DNA from: a virus
Virus record (IMG/VR): IMGVR_UViG_3300030117_005502
Location: 1 to 21,466 of that record
Reading direction: 5' to 3' (one strand)
Length of the DNA stretch: 21,466 nt
Shown here: positions 1-5,198 of the stretch, piece after piece
How positions within the stretch are numbered: position 1 is the stretch's first letter
Layout of the letters: the number at the start of each line of letters is the position of its first letter
The notes under the pieces: model-generated
What the model saw: only the letters and a program-made list of their open reading frames with translations
Databases searched by the model: none
Told to the model about the DNA's origin: nothing
Translations under genes and position numbers: made by a program

Positions 1-699
1 CTCTTCAAAAAATACTAATTCTCCTGCTTTACCCCTTACTTTATCTGGAGCATCTTTTAATGATACTCCCATTATTTGAGATTTCATTCCCATTTCAATT
101 TCTACACCATTAACTTTCTTTTTATACCCAGACATTTTATGCATTTCTCTGTCTCTTAATCTTGGTTGAGTCCAAGCAGTATGATCATCAATGAATGATA
201 AAAAATCCCAAGCCTTAGAAAGTAAACCATCTCCAATTAAATATTCTTTTTGGGAAGCAAACACAAAATTTTTAGAATTACGTACAAAAAAATAATTACG
301 AGCAAGCATAGCACCAGCTTTATAGGAGTACCCCTTACGACGTGCTTTTAAAACAATCATATGTTTATTCTTTGCTCTTGCAGTATCTATTTCTTGAAAG
401 TATTCCCAATCACCGTCATAAAATCTAGGAAATGTACGCTCACGTTTAGCTTGAATTGTGCCGTCAGGAAGTTCTTCATCCACAGCTCTATCAATAGGAC
501 AATAATTTAAATAAAAATAATGAAATCCAGTAACACTTATATCACCATCAGTATAACCATATAAACATCTTTTTCTTTCCTCATCCCAAAAATCATAATA
601 CTCTTTTGTTCCAGGTAAAGCATTAGTAAAATATCCATTTTTTAAAAAAGATATTGCTGCTGGTCGTATTCTATCTATATCTCTGAATCGTTTTCGCAC
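1..699 (-). CDS. terL: Terminase large subunit (TerL), N-terminal part, cut by window edge
   Basis: This is the ATPase/nuclease motor that packages phage DNA into the prohead. I translated 233 codons in one open frame to the window edge; the C-terminal nuclease domain lies outside. A Walker A-like motif KARRKGYSYK sits at residues 118-127, and LVFFEE (228-233), the Walker B with the catalytic acid, ends exactly at the edge. The spacing and the ARRKG form resemble TerL of crAss-like phages (family recall, not a search). No ATG is available: an in-frame TAA lies three codons upstream, so the start must be the GTG at 699-697, preceded by AAAGAGGA. It overlaps the upstream gene by 25 nt, which suggests translational coupling. 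The ATPase call is secure; the exact start is nearly forced by the upstream stop. Confidence 0.9.
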   Translation of the reverse strand, partial: MRKRFRDIDRIRPAAISFLKNGYFTNALPGTKEYYDFWDEERKRCLYGYTDGDISVTGFHYFYLNYCPIDRAVDEELPDGTIQAKRERTFPRFYDGDWEYFQEIDTARAKNKHMIVLKARRKGYSYKAGAMLARNYFFVRNSKNFVFASQKEYLIGDGLLSKAWDFLSFIDDHTAWTQPRLRDREMHKMSGYKKKVNGVEIEMGMKSQIMGVSLKDAPDKVRGKAGELVFFEE

Positions 700-950
700 T
701 CCTCTTTAATTTTAGTTAATTCTGCACATTTTTCATACTCCTCTAAAGTTATAAAATGAGATATAACTATATCTATTACTGCAGAAGATTTTCCATCTTC
801 TTCGTAAGGATTAAAAGGTAAAGGGTAATCTTCTAGATCATCATAATTCATTCTATCTTCTAAATAATCTAGATCAGTTCGTCCAGTTATAAAATCATAA
901 GCGTTGTACATAGCATTATTATATAATTCTAAATCTTCTAAAAAGTTCAT
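675..950 (-). CDS. Small acidic protein of unknown function, upstream of terL
   Basis: A 91-residue protein rich in Asp, Glu and Tyr, especially in the first 50 residues (MNFLEDLELYNN, DLDYLEDRMNYDDLED). I see no membrane segment or known motif. The start ATG shares one base with the stop of the upstream gene (TAATG), and its 3' end runs 25 nt into terL, so it is tightly coupled on both sides. Its position directly before TerL makes a packaging accessory or small-terminase role possible, but nothing in the sequence shows that. The coding call rests on the overlaps and the compact operon. The function is unknown. Confidence 0.75.
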   Translation of the reverse strand: MNFLEDLELYNNAMYNAYDFITGRTDLDYLEDRMNYDDLEDYPLPFNPYEEDGKSSAVIDIVISHFITLEEYEKCAELTKIKEECENDSEI

Positions 951-1471
951 TACATACTATATTTATTTACTTCTATTCCACCTCTATTTGTATTAGCGGC
1001 CTGTTCTTCTTTCTTCACTATATCTTCTAGTCTTGTTAACCCATCTACAACTTTTCCCATTTTTTCTAGGTTATTTATTAAATCTTTAGCGTGATAAATA
1101 GGTTTACCATTATCATCCATTAAAGTTAAATCTATTGTTCTAAAATATTTTTCTAATTTAACAACAGATTCTTTAGCTGCTTTTAAAAGTCTAACAGCTG
1201 AAGTTTCAATTAATTTTTCATATTTATCACAAGCTGCAAGTACTTTTACAGAAGGTGTCCATTTTTTTTCTTTACCAAAGATACTAAATTTTACCTCATC
1301 AATTCTTTTTTCCCATTCATAAACAGCAAAAGGAGATCTATGATCACACATAAAATACACAAAAGATAATTCTTGTGCAGACAAACTTTTAAACTCTAGT
1401 ATAGTTTTTGCATACGGGCTTGAAATAGCTTTATTATCTTGAATATATATTAAATCGTCTTGTAGTTTCAT
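950..1471 (-). CDS. Hypothetical helical protein, possible packaging accessory
   Basis: A 173-residue protein I do not recognise. It looks mainly alpha-helical, with a long charged helix in the middle (KVLAACDKYEKLIETSAVRLLKAAKE) likely to form a coiled coil, and a second helix near residues 133-160 (INNLEKMGKVVDGLTRLEDI). There is no membrane segment or catalytic motif. It lies two genes upstream of TerL and shares a base with the next gene's start. Small terminase subunits are often helical, oligomeric and encoded just before TerL, so that is a reasonable hypothesis, but no DNA-binding motif is evident. The first Met follows a 10-nt gap from the gene before it. Confidence 0.75.
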   Translation of the reverse strand: MKLQDDLIYIQDNKAISSPYAKTILEFKSLSAQELSFVYFMCDHRSPFAVYEWEKRIDEVKFSIFGKEKKWTPSVKVLAACDKYEKLIETSAVRLLKAAKESVVKLEKYFRTIDLTLMDDNGKPIYHAKDLINNLEKMGKVVDGLTRLEDIVKKEEQAANTNRGGIEVNKYSM

Positions 1472-1481
1472 TTTAATTTTA

Positions 1482-1928
1482 TTATTTTAAACGAGGGCCA
1501 TAAAAACATTTTTCTATTGATTTACTTTTAATAATTTCTTCAATATTAAAAAATATATTTTTAAAAAGAAGCACTTTTATTTTTTTATACATATCCTCTT
1601 TATAAATAAATTGTAAAACGGCAATTCTATGACTACCATCTATAATCTCATATAAAGATCCATTTAAAATAGCTTTTACTAATTCTTTATCAGTTCTCGC
1701 ATTTGCAAGTAATAAACAAATTCCTACAGGAGAATAATTTTCATAATCTAACTCTTTATTACTTTCTAGTATACTAAAATATAACTTATCCCATGGATAA
1801 GAACAATCTTCTAAATCAAATTTATCATCACACTTAATATCATGTAAAAAAACTTCTTTCTCTTTAAAGAATATTTTTTTTAATATCCATATAGGTATAA
1901 GATTTATAAATTTATTTATTCTTTTCAC
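1482..1928 (-). CDS. ParB/sulfiredoxin-fold domain protein
   Basis: A 148-residue protein with the signature of the ParB/Srx fold: a central segment IIDGSHRIAVLQF (residues 95-107) matches the D-G-x-H-R motif that binds nucleotide in ParB-like domains. Phage members of this fold act as partition-like DNA binders, nucleases or modifiers; which applies here cannot be told. The N-terminus (FINLIPIWILKKIFF) is hydrophobic and aromatic but too short and charged to be a clear membrane anchor. It overlaps the HU/IHF-like gene by 17 nt, suggesting a co-translated pair of DNA-associated proteins. The fold call rests on one motif. Confidence 0.65.
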   Translation of the reverse strand: MKRINKFINLIPIWILKKIFFKEKEVFLHDIKCDDKFDLEDCSYPWDKLYFSILESNKELDYENYSPVGICLLLANARTDKELVKAILNGSLYEIIDGSHRIAVLQFIYKEDMYKKIKVLLFKNIFFNIEEIIKSKSIEKCFYGPRLK

Positions 1929-2130
1929 TTTTTTCTTTTATATATTTTAATCTTCTAGGTTTAACTGAAAATTTTCCAAAATATGGTAATCTTATAGCTT
2001 CAAATTTACCTTTGCGCATTGTATTAGAAATATACTTAAATTGATAATCTACAACTTCAGTTACTTTTTTTAATGGTAATTTATATTTAGTTGCTAGTTT
2101 ATGTATAATCTCTTCTTTATTTTTTGCCAT
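1912..2130 (-). CDS. Short HU/IHF-like DNA-binding protein
   Basis: A 72-residue protein resembling the HU/IHF family of DNA-bending dimers. Residues 5-40 form the expected two-helix dimerisation part, and IRLPYFGKFSVKPRRL (46-61) corresponds to the conserved beta segment of HU (usual motif GFGxF). Family members are normally about 90 residues and continue into a long beta-arm ending in a proline that kinks DNA. Here the chain ends in a Lys-rich tail instead, so the arm appears missing or replaced. Small IHF-like proteins are known in crAss-like phages (established). It overlaps both neighbours (17 and 14 nt). It may organise DNA for packaging or transcription; that is inference. Confidence 0.75.
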   Translation of the reverse strand: MAKNKEEIIHKLATKYKLPLKKVTEVVDYQFKYISNTMRKGKFEAIRLPYFGKFSVKPRRLKYIKEKSEKNK

Positions 2131-2413
2131 TAGGATTTTTCTTTTCTATACCGTTTTCCCATTTACCTAAAGGACAATGAGCAGTTTTCATTCTAGCTTT
2201 AGCTTGTAATAAACATCCACATTGCCCGCATCTCATAGATTTACGTATTAAATGTTCACATTTATTACATTCTAATAATCTTATTGAATATTCTTCCGTA
2301 GAAATTATAGGTGCTCCTGCTTCTATAAATTTTTTAGTTTCTTTTGCAAAACCTTTAACCATTTCCATAAATGTAGGAGGTTTTACATAATTATCTTTAT
2401 TTTCTTTACTCAT
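2117..2413 (-). CDS. Zinc-finger protein (phage CGxCGC family)
   Basis: A 98-residue protein with six cysteines in a compact array: C49 and C52, then C62, C65 and C67 in the motif RCGQCGC, and C80 in HCPLGKW. The pattern CxxC...CGxCGC...CPxxKW recurs in small phage proteins of unknown function (recalled, no search). It probably binds zinc, with the fold stabilising a protein or nucleic-acid contact. The N-terminal 40 residues are helical and charged. Its ATG overlaps the stop of the 44-residue gene upstream (ATGA), and its end overlaps the HU/IHF-like gene by 14 nt. Zinc binding is likely; role unknown. Confidence 0.75.
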   Translation of the reverse strand: MSKENKDNYVKPPTFMEMVKGFAKETKKFIEAGAPIISTEEYSIRLLECNKCEHLIRKSMRCGQCGCLLQAKARMKTAHCPLGKWENGIEKKNPNGKK

Positions 2414-2544
2414 ATTTCTATTACTTTAATATCCAAAAGATTTCCTTTACAATCTTGTATTATTACAAAATCATAAAAATCATTTGAATAAAATGATATT
2501 ACAACTTTAACTTTTATTGATAGTAATTTCAATAACTCCTCCAT
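2410..2544 (-). CDS. Small hypothetical protein (44 aa)
   Basis: This short gene sits between the winged-helix gene and the zinc-finger gene. Translation from the ATG at 2544 gives 44 residues, starting MEELLKLLSIKVKVV and ending LDIKVIEI. Two things support it. Its TGA overlaps the ATG of the next gene in the typical ATGA arrangement, and without it there would be a 93-nt gap in an otherwise overlapping operon. It overlaps the upstream gene by 38 nt in another frame. The alternating hydrophobic pattern suggests a beta-sheet protein. No function can be assigned. Confidence 0.55.
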   Translation of the reverse strand: MEELLKLLSIKVKVVISFYSNDFYDFVIIQDCKGNLLDIKVIEI

Positions 2545-2842
2545 TCTCACTTGGTGATAATAATTTATTTAATACATAATTTGATCCTACTTTAGAAATA
2601 ACTTTCTTATCTTTAAATTTTTTAATATAGTTATTTAACGTATTAGGATCTTTAATACCTACAATTCTAGCAACTGCTTTCTTTATTTCAATAGAACAAA
2701 AATTATTATATTTTGTTAATTTATCTACATCAATAAAAGTTGATAAAATATTAAGTTCTGTATTAGTTAAATTAAAAATACCATTCCACAACTGCAAATA
2801 TTTGTATGTACTATCAATATTAACTGTTATCTTTTTTTTCAT
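2507..2842 (-). CDS. Winged-helix DNA-binding protein (putative)
   Basis: A 111-residue protein with the layout of a winged helix: TNTELNILSTFI (27-38) as a first helix, a helix-turn-helix region around AVARIVGIKDPNTLNNYIKKFKDK (57-80), and a short beta hairpin KVISKVGSNYVLN as the wing. The T-N-T-E-L-x-I-L pattern is common in phage replication and regulatory winged helices. It would bind DNA, acting as a regulator of this leftward operon or in replication or packaging; the sequence does not decide. It overlaps the upstream gene by 23 nt. Confidence 0.65.
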   Translation of the reverse strand: MKKKITVNIDSTYKYLQLWNGIFNLTNTELNILSTFIDVDKLTKYNNFCSIEIKKAVARIVGIKDPNTLNNYIKKFKDKKVISKVGSNYVLNKLLSPSENGGVIEITINKS

Positions 2843-3095
2843 CTTCTTGGTTTTTTAAATGTTCTAAAGTATTTACAACGCTTCTAATTTGCATACAATA
2901 CTGATAAATTACTTTTTCGTCTTTATTAGGCTTTTTCTTTTTTAAATATGTTTGAACATACTTTAATAATGCACTTTCATGACTTTTAAGCATTTCATCT
3001 TGATTGCGTACTAACATAAAAACATCATGATCAAGTTTTTTAATTTGACCATTTATATTTACTTTCTTTTTAGTTTTCTTTTTATTTTTAATCAT
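2820..3095 (-). CDS. Basic hypothetical protein
   Basis: A 91-residue protein with a strongly basic N-terminal tail (MIKNKKKTKKKVN) and a second Lys-rich patch near residue 52 (YLKKKKPNKDEK), joined by helices rich in charged residues. The tail resembles a nucleic-acid-binding extension. No known motif. It overlaps its neighbours by 23 and 8 nt. The C-terminus (HLKNQEDEKKDNS) is acidic, giving a bipolar charge pattern. Role unknown. Confidence 0.7.
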   Translation of the reverse strand: MIKNKKKTKKKVNINGQIKKLDHDVFMLVRNQDEMLKSHESALLKYVQTYLKKKKPNKDEKVIYQYCMQIRSVVNTLEHLKNQEDEKKDNS

Positions 3096-3333
3096 CTTCC
3101 ATGTTAAATTTTATTTGGGCACGCCCGTTTACAATAATAATTTGAGATGTTTTAGATTGCTTATTAAATTCCTCAGTGTATTTAGATATATTTTCTCTAT
3201 CACATAAAAAAGTTAAAAAGACCTGCAATTCTTTAGCAGCCCTTTGAGTAGAACTTTTAATATCATCAGCTTTTTTACTAGCTTCTAATAGAGAAGTAAA
3301 ATCTTCTAAGGAAATAGTTACTGTTCCGTTCAT
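3088..3333 (-). CDS. Hypothetical helical protein
   Basis: An 81-residue protein starting MNGTVTISLEDFTSLLEASKKADD. The first residues form a beta strand followed by a helical, coiled-coil-like segment (residues 9-45), a single cysteine (C44), and a short C-terminal strand pair (IIIVNGRAQIKFN). The opening TVTISLEDFxxLLEA pattern is common in small phage proteins that oligomerise, but I cannot name a family. It begins 4 nt inside the co-chaperonin gene (overlap 3330-3333), so the two are probably translated together. Confidence 0.7.
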   Translation of the reverse strand: MNGTVTISLEDFTSLLEASKKADDIKSSTQRAAKELQVFLTFLCDRENISKYTEEFNKQSKTSQIIIVNGRAQIKFNMEDD

Positions 3334-3599
3334 TTATTTAACTTTCCCAATAACTGATGCTCCCCAACCATTAAATACTCTTGTTTTTCTATAGTTGCTA
3401 CTACAGCTTCTGTTCTAGGATCTACCATAACAGTATCTCCTACTTTACAAAAAGTACATTGAGGACCTACAGCTAAAACTTCTAATATATTAGTAGATTT
3501 CTCTTTAGCTGTTTGTTCATCTAAATAAATACCTGATTTTGTTTTTCTAACTGTTGGATCTGGTAAAATGACCCAACTTCCACTTGGTGTAAAATTCAT
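3330..3599 (-). CDS. GroES-like co-chaperonin
   Basis: An 89-residue Cpn10 homologue; E. coli GroES has 97. WVILPDP (9-15) matches the first strand. TKSGIYL (20-26) matches the mobile loop, with the hydrophobic tripeptide IYL where GroES has IVL, the part that docks on GroEL. EVLAVGP (40-46) and VGDTVMVDP (53-61) match conserved core strands, and MVGEHQLLGKL the C-terminal strand. The roof hairpin between VGP and VGD is shortened, as in phage versions. No GroEL gene is visible here, so it would partner with the host chaperonin, probably to fold the capsid protein, like T4 gp31 (established precedent). It is the first gene of the leftward operon, 25 nt from a good promoter. Confidence 0.85.
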   Translation of the reverse strand: MNFTPSGSWVILPDPTVRKTKSGIYLDEQTAKEKSTNILEVLAVGPQCTFCKVGDTVMVDPRTEAVVATIEKQEYLMVGEHQLLGKLNK

Positions 3600-3623
3600 A
3601 GTCTATATAATTTAATTTATATG

Positions 3624-3656
3624 CAAAGATATATATAAATTTTTTATATAAACAAA
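3624..3656 (-). promoter_or_regulatory. Bacteroidota-type promoter for the leftward operon
   Basis: Read on the minus strand, TATCTTTG (3631-3624) matches the Bacteroidota -7 consensus TAnnTTTG. A TTTG (3656-3653) lies 21 nt upstream, in the right place for the -33 element. Transcription would start near 3617, shortly before the co-chaperonin ATG at 3599. Confidence 0.7.
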
Positions 3657-3679
3657 TTTTTTAGAAATTTTATTAAAGG

Positions 3680-3925
3680 ATATAGGAATCCCCCCTTGGA
3701 AATTCTTTTTCAAGTTTGGATTTCACTCTAGCAGTGCTCCGTTTTACGGGACCCAAGGATACTAATACCGTTGTTAATTCAACACACATACCTATGTGGT
3801 TATGTACCCTAACTAGAGCTTATACGCTCACTCTTTTGCAACTACCGGAGAAAACTCTAATCCTATTTGGATCTACAATCCGATGTCTTTTCCCATTTTT
3901 GGTTACCGTGGGATGAAATTGTTGC
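3680..3925 (-). ncRNA. Candidate structured RNA in the divergent control region
   Basis: This stretch has no minus-strand ORF and is less AT-rich than its surroundings. It follows a TATATTTG promoter. Read on the minus strand, hairpins include TCCCA/TGGGA, ATCC-AAATA-GGAT, GAGC-GTATAA-GCTC, CACAT-AGGT-ATGTG, GTTG-AATTAA-CAAC, CCGT-AAA-ACGG, and a last 8-bp stem GAATTTCC-AAGG-GGGGATTC (3705-3686). That stem needs two G-U pairs, which form only in the minus-strand RNA, and this favours that strand. A further CTCCG/CGGAG pairing is possible at longer range. It could be an independent sRNA or a long leader of the operon starting at 3599. It matches no class I can name. Confidence 0.5.
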
Positions 3926-3929
3926 GATG

Positions 3930-3937
3930 CAAATATA
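3930..3937 (-). promoter_or_regulatory. Promoter -7 box for the candidate RNA
   Basis: TATATTTG on the minus strand matches TAnnTTTG exactly. It lies between the stop of the 41-residue gene (3949) and the structured region, placing a transcription start near 3923. I see no clear -33 TTTG at the right spacing, so strength is uncertain. Confidence 0.5.
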
Positions 3938-3948
3938 TAAATTTTTTT

Positions 3949-4074
3949 TTACTTTCCTTGACCTCGATACTTTTTTTTGTATGCATTTTGTCCTTTAGAT
4001 GCATTTTTACTGTGTACCCCAGGTCTTTTTTTATTCTTAGTGAATCTAAATGTGAATGTGCTTCTAGATGCCAT
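3949..4074 (-). CDS. Small basic protein (41 aa), KKYRGQGK family
   Basis: A short gene on the minus strand encoding 41 residues with no acidic residue. It contains KNKKRPGVHSKNASKG (14-29) and ends AYKKKYRGQGK. The pattern RPGVHxKxxxxK...YKKKYRGQGK is one I recall from many small phage proteins of unknown function, which supports it being real. The basic, Gly/Arg-rich ending suggests RNA or ribosome contact, as in small ribosomal proteins; this is inference. The start ATG follows a TATTTTTG box by 15 nt. An overlapping plus-strand frame (3883-4077) is the shadow of this gene. Confidence 0.7.
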   Translation of the reverse strand: MASRSTFTFRFTKNKKRPGVHSKNASKGQNAYKKKYRGQGK

Positions 4075-4088
4075 TAATTTGTTTTCTA

Positions 4089-4096
4089 CAAAAATA
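4089..4096 (-). promoter_or_regulatory. Promoter -7 box for the 41-residue gene
   Basis: TATTTTTG on the minus strand fits TAnnTTTG and lies 15 nt before the ATG at 4074. A TTTG occurs upstream, but only 11 nt away rather than the usual 19-21, so only the -7 box is supported. Confidence 0.45.
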
Positions 4097-4154
4097 TAAA
4101 AATAAGTCAAATAAAAAAATTTACCAAAAAAATTTTTTCAACATTGTTTTTGTG

Positions 4155-4171
4155 AAAGTGGGAACCACTTT
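4155..4171. promoter_or_regulatory. Perfect hairpin between the divergent operons
   Basis: AAAGTGG-GAA-CCACTTT is a 7-bp perfect inverted repeat, equivalent on both strands. Right after it, CAAAG and CTTTG (4175-4179 and 4188-4192) can form a second hairpin. It lies between the minus-strand promoters and the first rightward gene. It could be an operator for a dimeric regulator or an RNA hairpin in the leader of the gene at 4239. There is no U-run on either side, so a terminator is unlikely. Confidence 0.4.
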
Positions 4172-4238
4172 GATCAAAGACCCCTACTTTGTTTCGATTA
4201 TTAGATAGCCCGTGTATTAACTTTAAAATTTAGAAATT

Positions 4239-4466
4239 ATGGTAGGTAAATTAATTTTAGCTGTTGTATCTGAAATCATCGACACAAAGAATGGGAATAA
4301 CGACTACAAAGTTCTTGTATTTGAGAGCACTGTATCTGAAAATGATAATGAGGTTGTTATCCTAGACTATGAAGCAAAAGTTATTCCCACTTCACAAGCC
4401 AAAGTAATTGAAAAGGCAATGAAGGAAGGGAAGACTGTGAAGATGAATGCAGTTGTTAGGCAGTAG
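4239..4466 (+). CDS. Hypothetical small protein, first rightward gene
   Basis: A 75-residue protein that looks mostly beta (KLILAVVSEIIDTKNG, YKVLVFESTVSEND, EVVILDYEAKVI) followed by a helix (SQAKVIEKAMKEG) and a final strand. The pattern is consistent with a small barrel, but I cannot assign a family. It is the first rightward gene, with an A/T-rich leader, and is followed directly by a stem-loop terminator, so it appears to be a single-gene transcript, perhaps early. It ends in TAG, as do several genes here, arguing against TAG recoding. Confidence 0.65.
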   Translation: MVGKLILAVVSEIIDTKNGNNDYKVLVFESTVSENDNEVVILDYEAKVIPTSQAKVIEKAMKEGKTVKMNAVVRQ

Positions 4467-4469
4467 AAA

Positions 4470-4502
4470 GAAAGGGAGGCTTGTGAAAGCCTTTCCTTTT
4501 AC
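4470..4502 (+). terminator. Intrinsic terminator after the first rightward gene
   Basis: A purine-rich strand ending GGGAGGCTT pairs across a GTGA tetraloop with AAGCC and a CTTTCC tract. The stem is about 11 bp with one bulged T and ends in a short TTTT run. It begins four bases after the TAG stop. Confidence 0.65.
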
Positions 4503-4593
4503 AATTTAGAATATTTCACATTAATTATCTCACGACTATTGCTACTTTGATAGATGATAGCGATGATGAATTGATGTTTCCAAGGAATTAGTT

Positions 4594-4632
4594 GTGTGAG
4601 TACGACAAGTAAGTCTCTCACACCACTTTTTC
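4594..4632 (+). terminator. Possible terminator or attenuator stem
   Basis: GTGTGAG (4594-4600) pairs with CTCACAC (4617-4623), followed within a few bases by a run of six T (4627-4632). An upstream CTCAC (4529-4533) could pair instead with GTGAG in the 5' arm, so two exclusive folds are possible. The surrounding 4503-4593 has no ORF; it holds short complementary segments such as GCTA/TAGC but nothing I can name. Confidence 0.4.
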
Positions 4633-4682
4633 CGCTTTTTTGTAAAACTATTTTTAAAAACTATTAAATAAATATAACATTT

Positions 4683-4793
4683 TAATAAAGAAAGTACAGC
4701 TAGGTGGTAGACGGCTATATAAACCGTTGTAAGATTTGGACACGTGATCTGAAGCCAGCACCTGAAACATATATACTAGCACTTTCTTTATTA
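4683..4793 (+). ncRNA. Structured intergenic RNA A, closed by an 18-bp stem
   Basis: The 13-nt TAATAAAGAAAGT (4683-4695) is perfectly complementary to 4781-4793, and after a 3-nt bulge GCTAG/CTAGC adds five pairs. Inside, ACGG/CCGT (4711-4714 with 4724-4727), AGAT/ATCT (4732-4735 with 4747-4750) and an alternative AGGTG/CACCT (4702-4706 with 4759-4763) give a multibranch, cloverleaf-like layout. There is no tRNA T-loop, CCA or anticodon arm, so it is not a tRNA. It ends 16 nt before the next ATG. It may be a processed sRNA or a cis element controlling the next gene. Confidence 0.6.
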
Positions 4794-4809
4794 CTTTAAA
4801 TTAAATATA

Positions 4810-5046
4810 ATGACAGAAAAAACAGCAAAGAGAATAGCAAGAGCATTAGAACAATTAGCAGGGAATGCTACTACTAAGAGTATTAATATAAATAGAATAA
4901 TTAAATCTCTTGTAAAGACACATGATAAATTACAAATAGTAAGAGTAATTAAAGAAATAGAAGTTTGTAGCCTTCAACGCGCAAAAGAAATAGTAGATCC
5001 TATTTACGAAGAATGTAAAAGAAAATTAGGAGGATATAATAGATAA
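4810..5046 (+). CDS. Small protein with a ribosomal L7/L12-like C-terminal motif
   Basis: A 78-residue protein. Its middle, KLQIVRVIKEIEVCSLQRAKEIVD (residues 40-63), follows the pattern of the L7/L12 C-terminal domain (K-x-x-V-I-K-x-[VI]-x-x-x-x-x-x-L-x-x-A-K-[ED]-[IL]-V), the part that in ribosomes recruits translation factors. The usual GLGL turn is replaced by VCSL. The N-terminus is a helical, basic segment (MTEKTAKRIARALEQLAG). Similar domains occur in phage proteins outside ribosomes, so a role in translation is only a suggestion. It is flanked on both sides by the structured RNAs A and B. Confidence 0.65.
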   Translation: MTEKTAKRIARALEQLAGNATTKSININRIIKSLVKTHDKLQIVRVIKEIEVCSLQRAKEIVDPIYEECKRKLGGYNR

Positions 5047-5064
5047 AATATTAACCAAATTAAT

Positions 5065-5174
5065 TAAATGAATGAGTTAGGAGTAATTACCTAAGTAATG
5101 GTGTTCTAGACACTTTGGGAAACTAAATATAGCCTTGCAAGACGCTGGAGATACATTACGTACTCATTCATTTA
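5065..5174 (+). ncRNA. Structured intergenic RNA B, closed by a 13-bp stem
   Basis: TAAATGAATGAGT (5065-5077) is perfectly complementary to 5162-5174. Internal helices include GTAAT/ATTAC (5083-5087 with 5155-5159) and the hairpin GTGT-TCTAG-ACAC (5101-5113). It occupies nearly the whole gap between two genes, starting 18 nt after a stop and ending 24 nt before the next ATG. It shares size and design with RNA A but little sequence. Confidence 0.55.
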
Positions 5175-5198
5175 GTACTGTTCTACAAACTAAATACA

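Noticed and set aside
3716-3916. Plus-strand 66-residue frame across the control region
   Set aside because: No leader, unusual composition, and the region is better explained as a minus-strand structured RNA with a promoter.
3883-4077. Plus-strand 64-residue frame
   Set aside because: It is the antisense shadow of the 41-residue minus-strand gene, and reads as low-complexity Phe/Leu/Ser.
4185-4192. TACTTTG as a promoter for the first rightward gene
   Set aside because: It lacks one base of the TAnnTTTG spacing and has no convincing -33 element; the promoter of this gene remains unidentified.
4683-5174. tRNA genes in the RNA-rich stretch
   Set aside because: Lengths and stems suggested tRNA-like folds, but there is no T-loop GTTCRA motif, no anticodon arm of correct spacing and no 7-bp acceptor stem.
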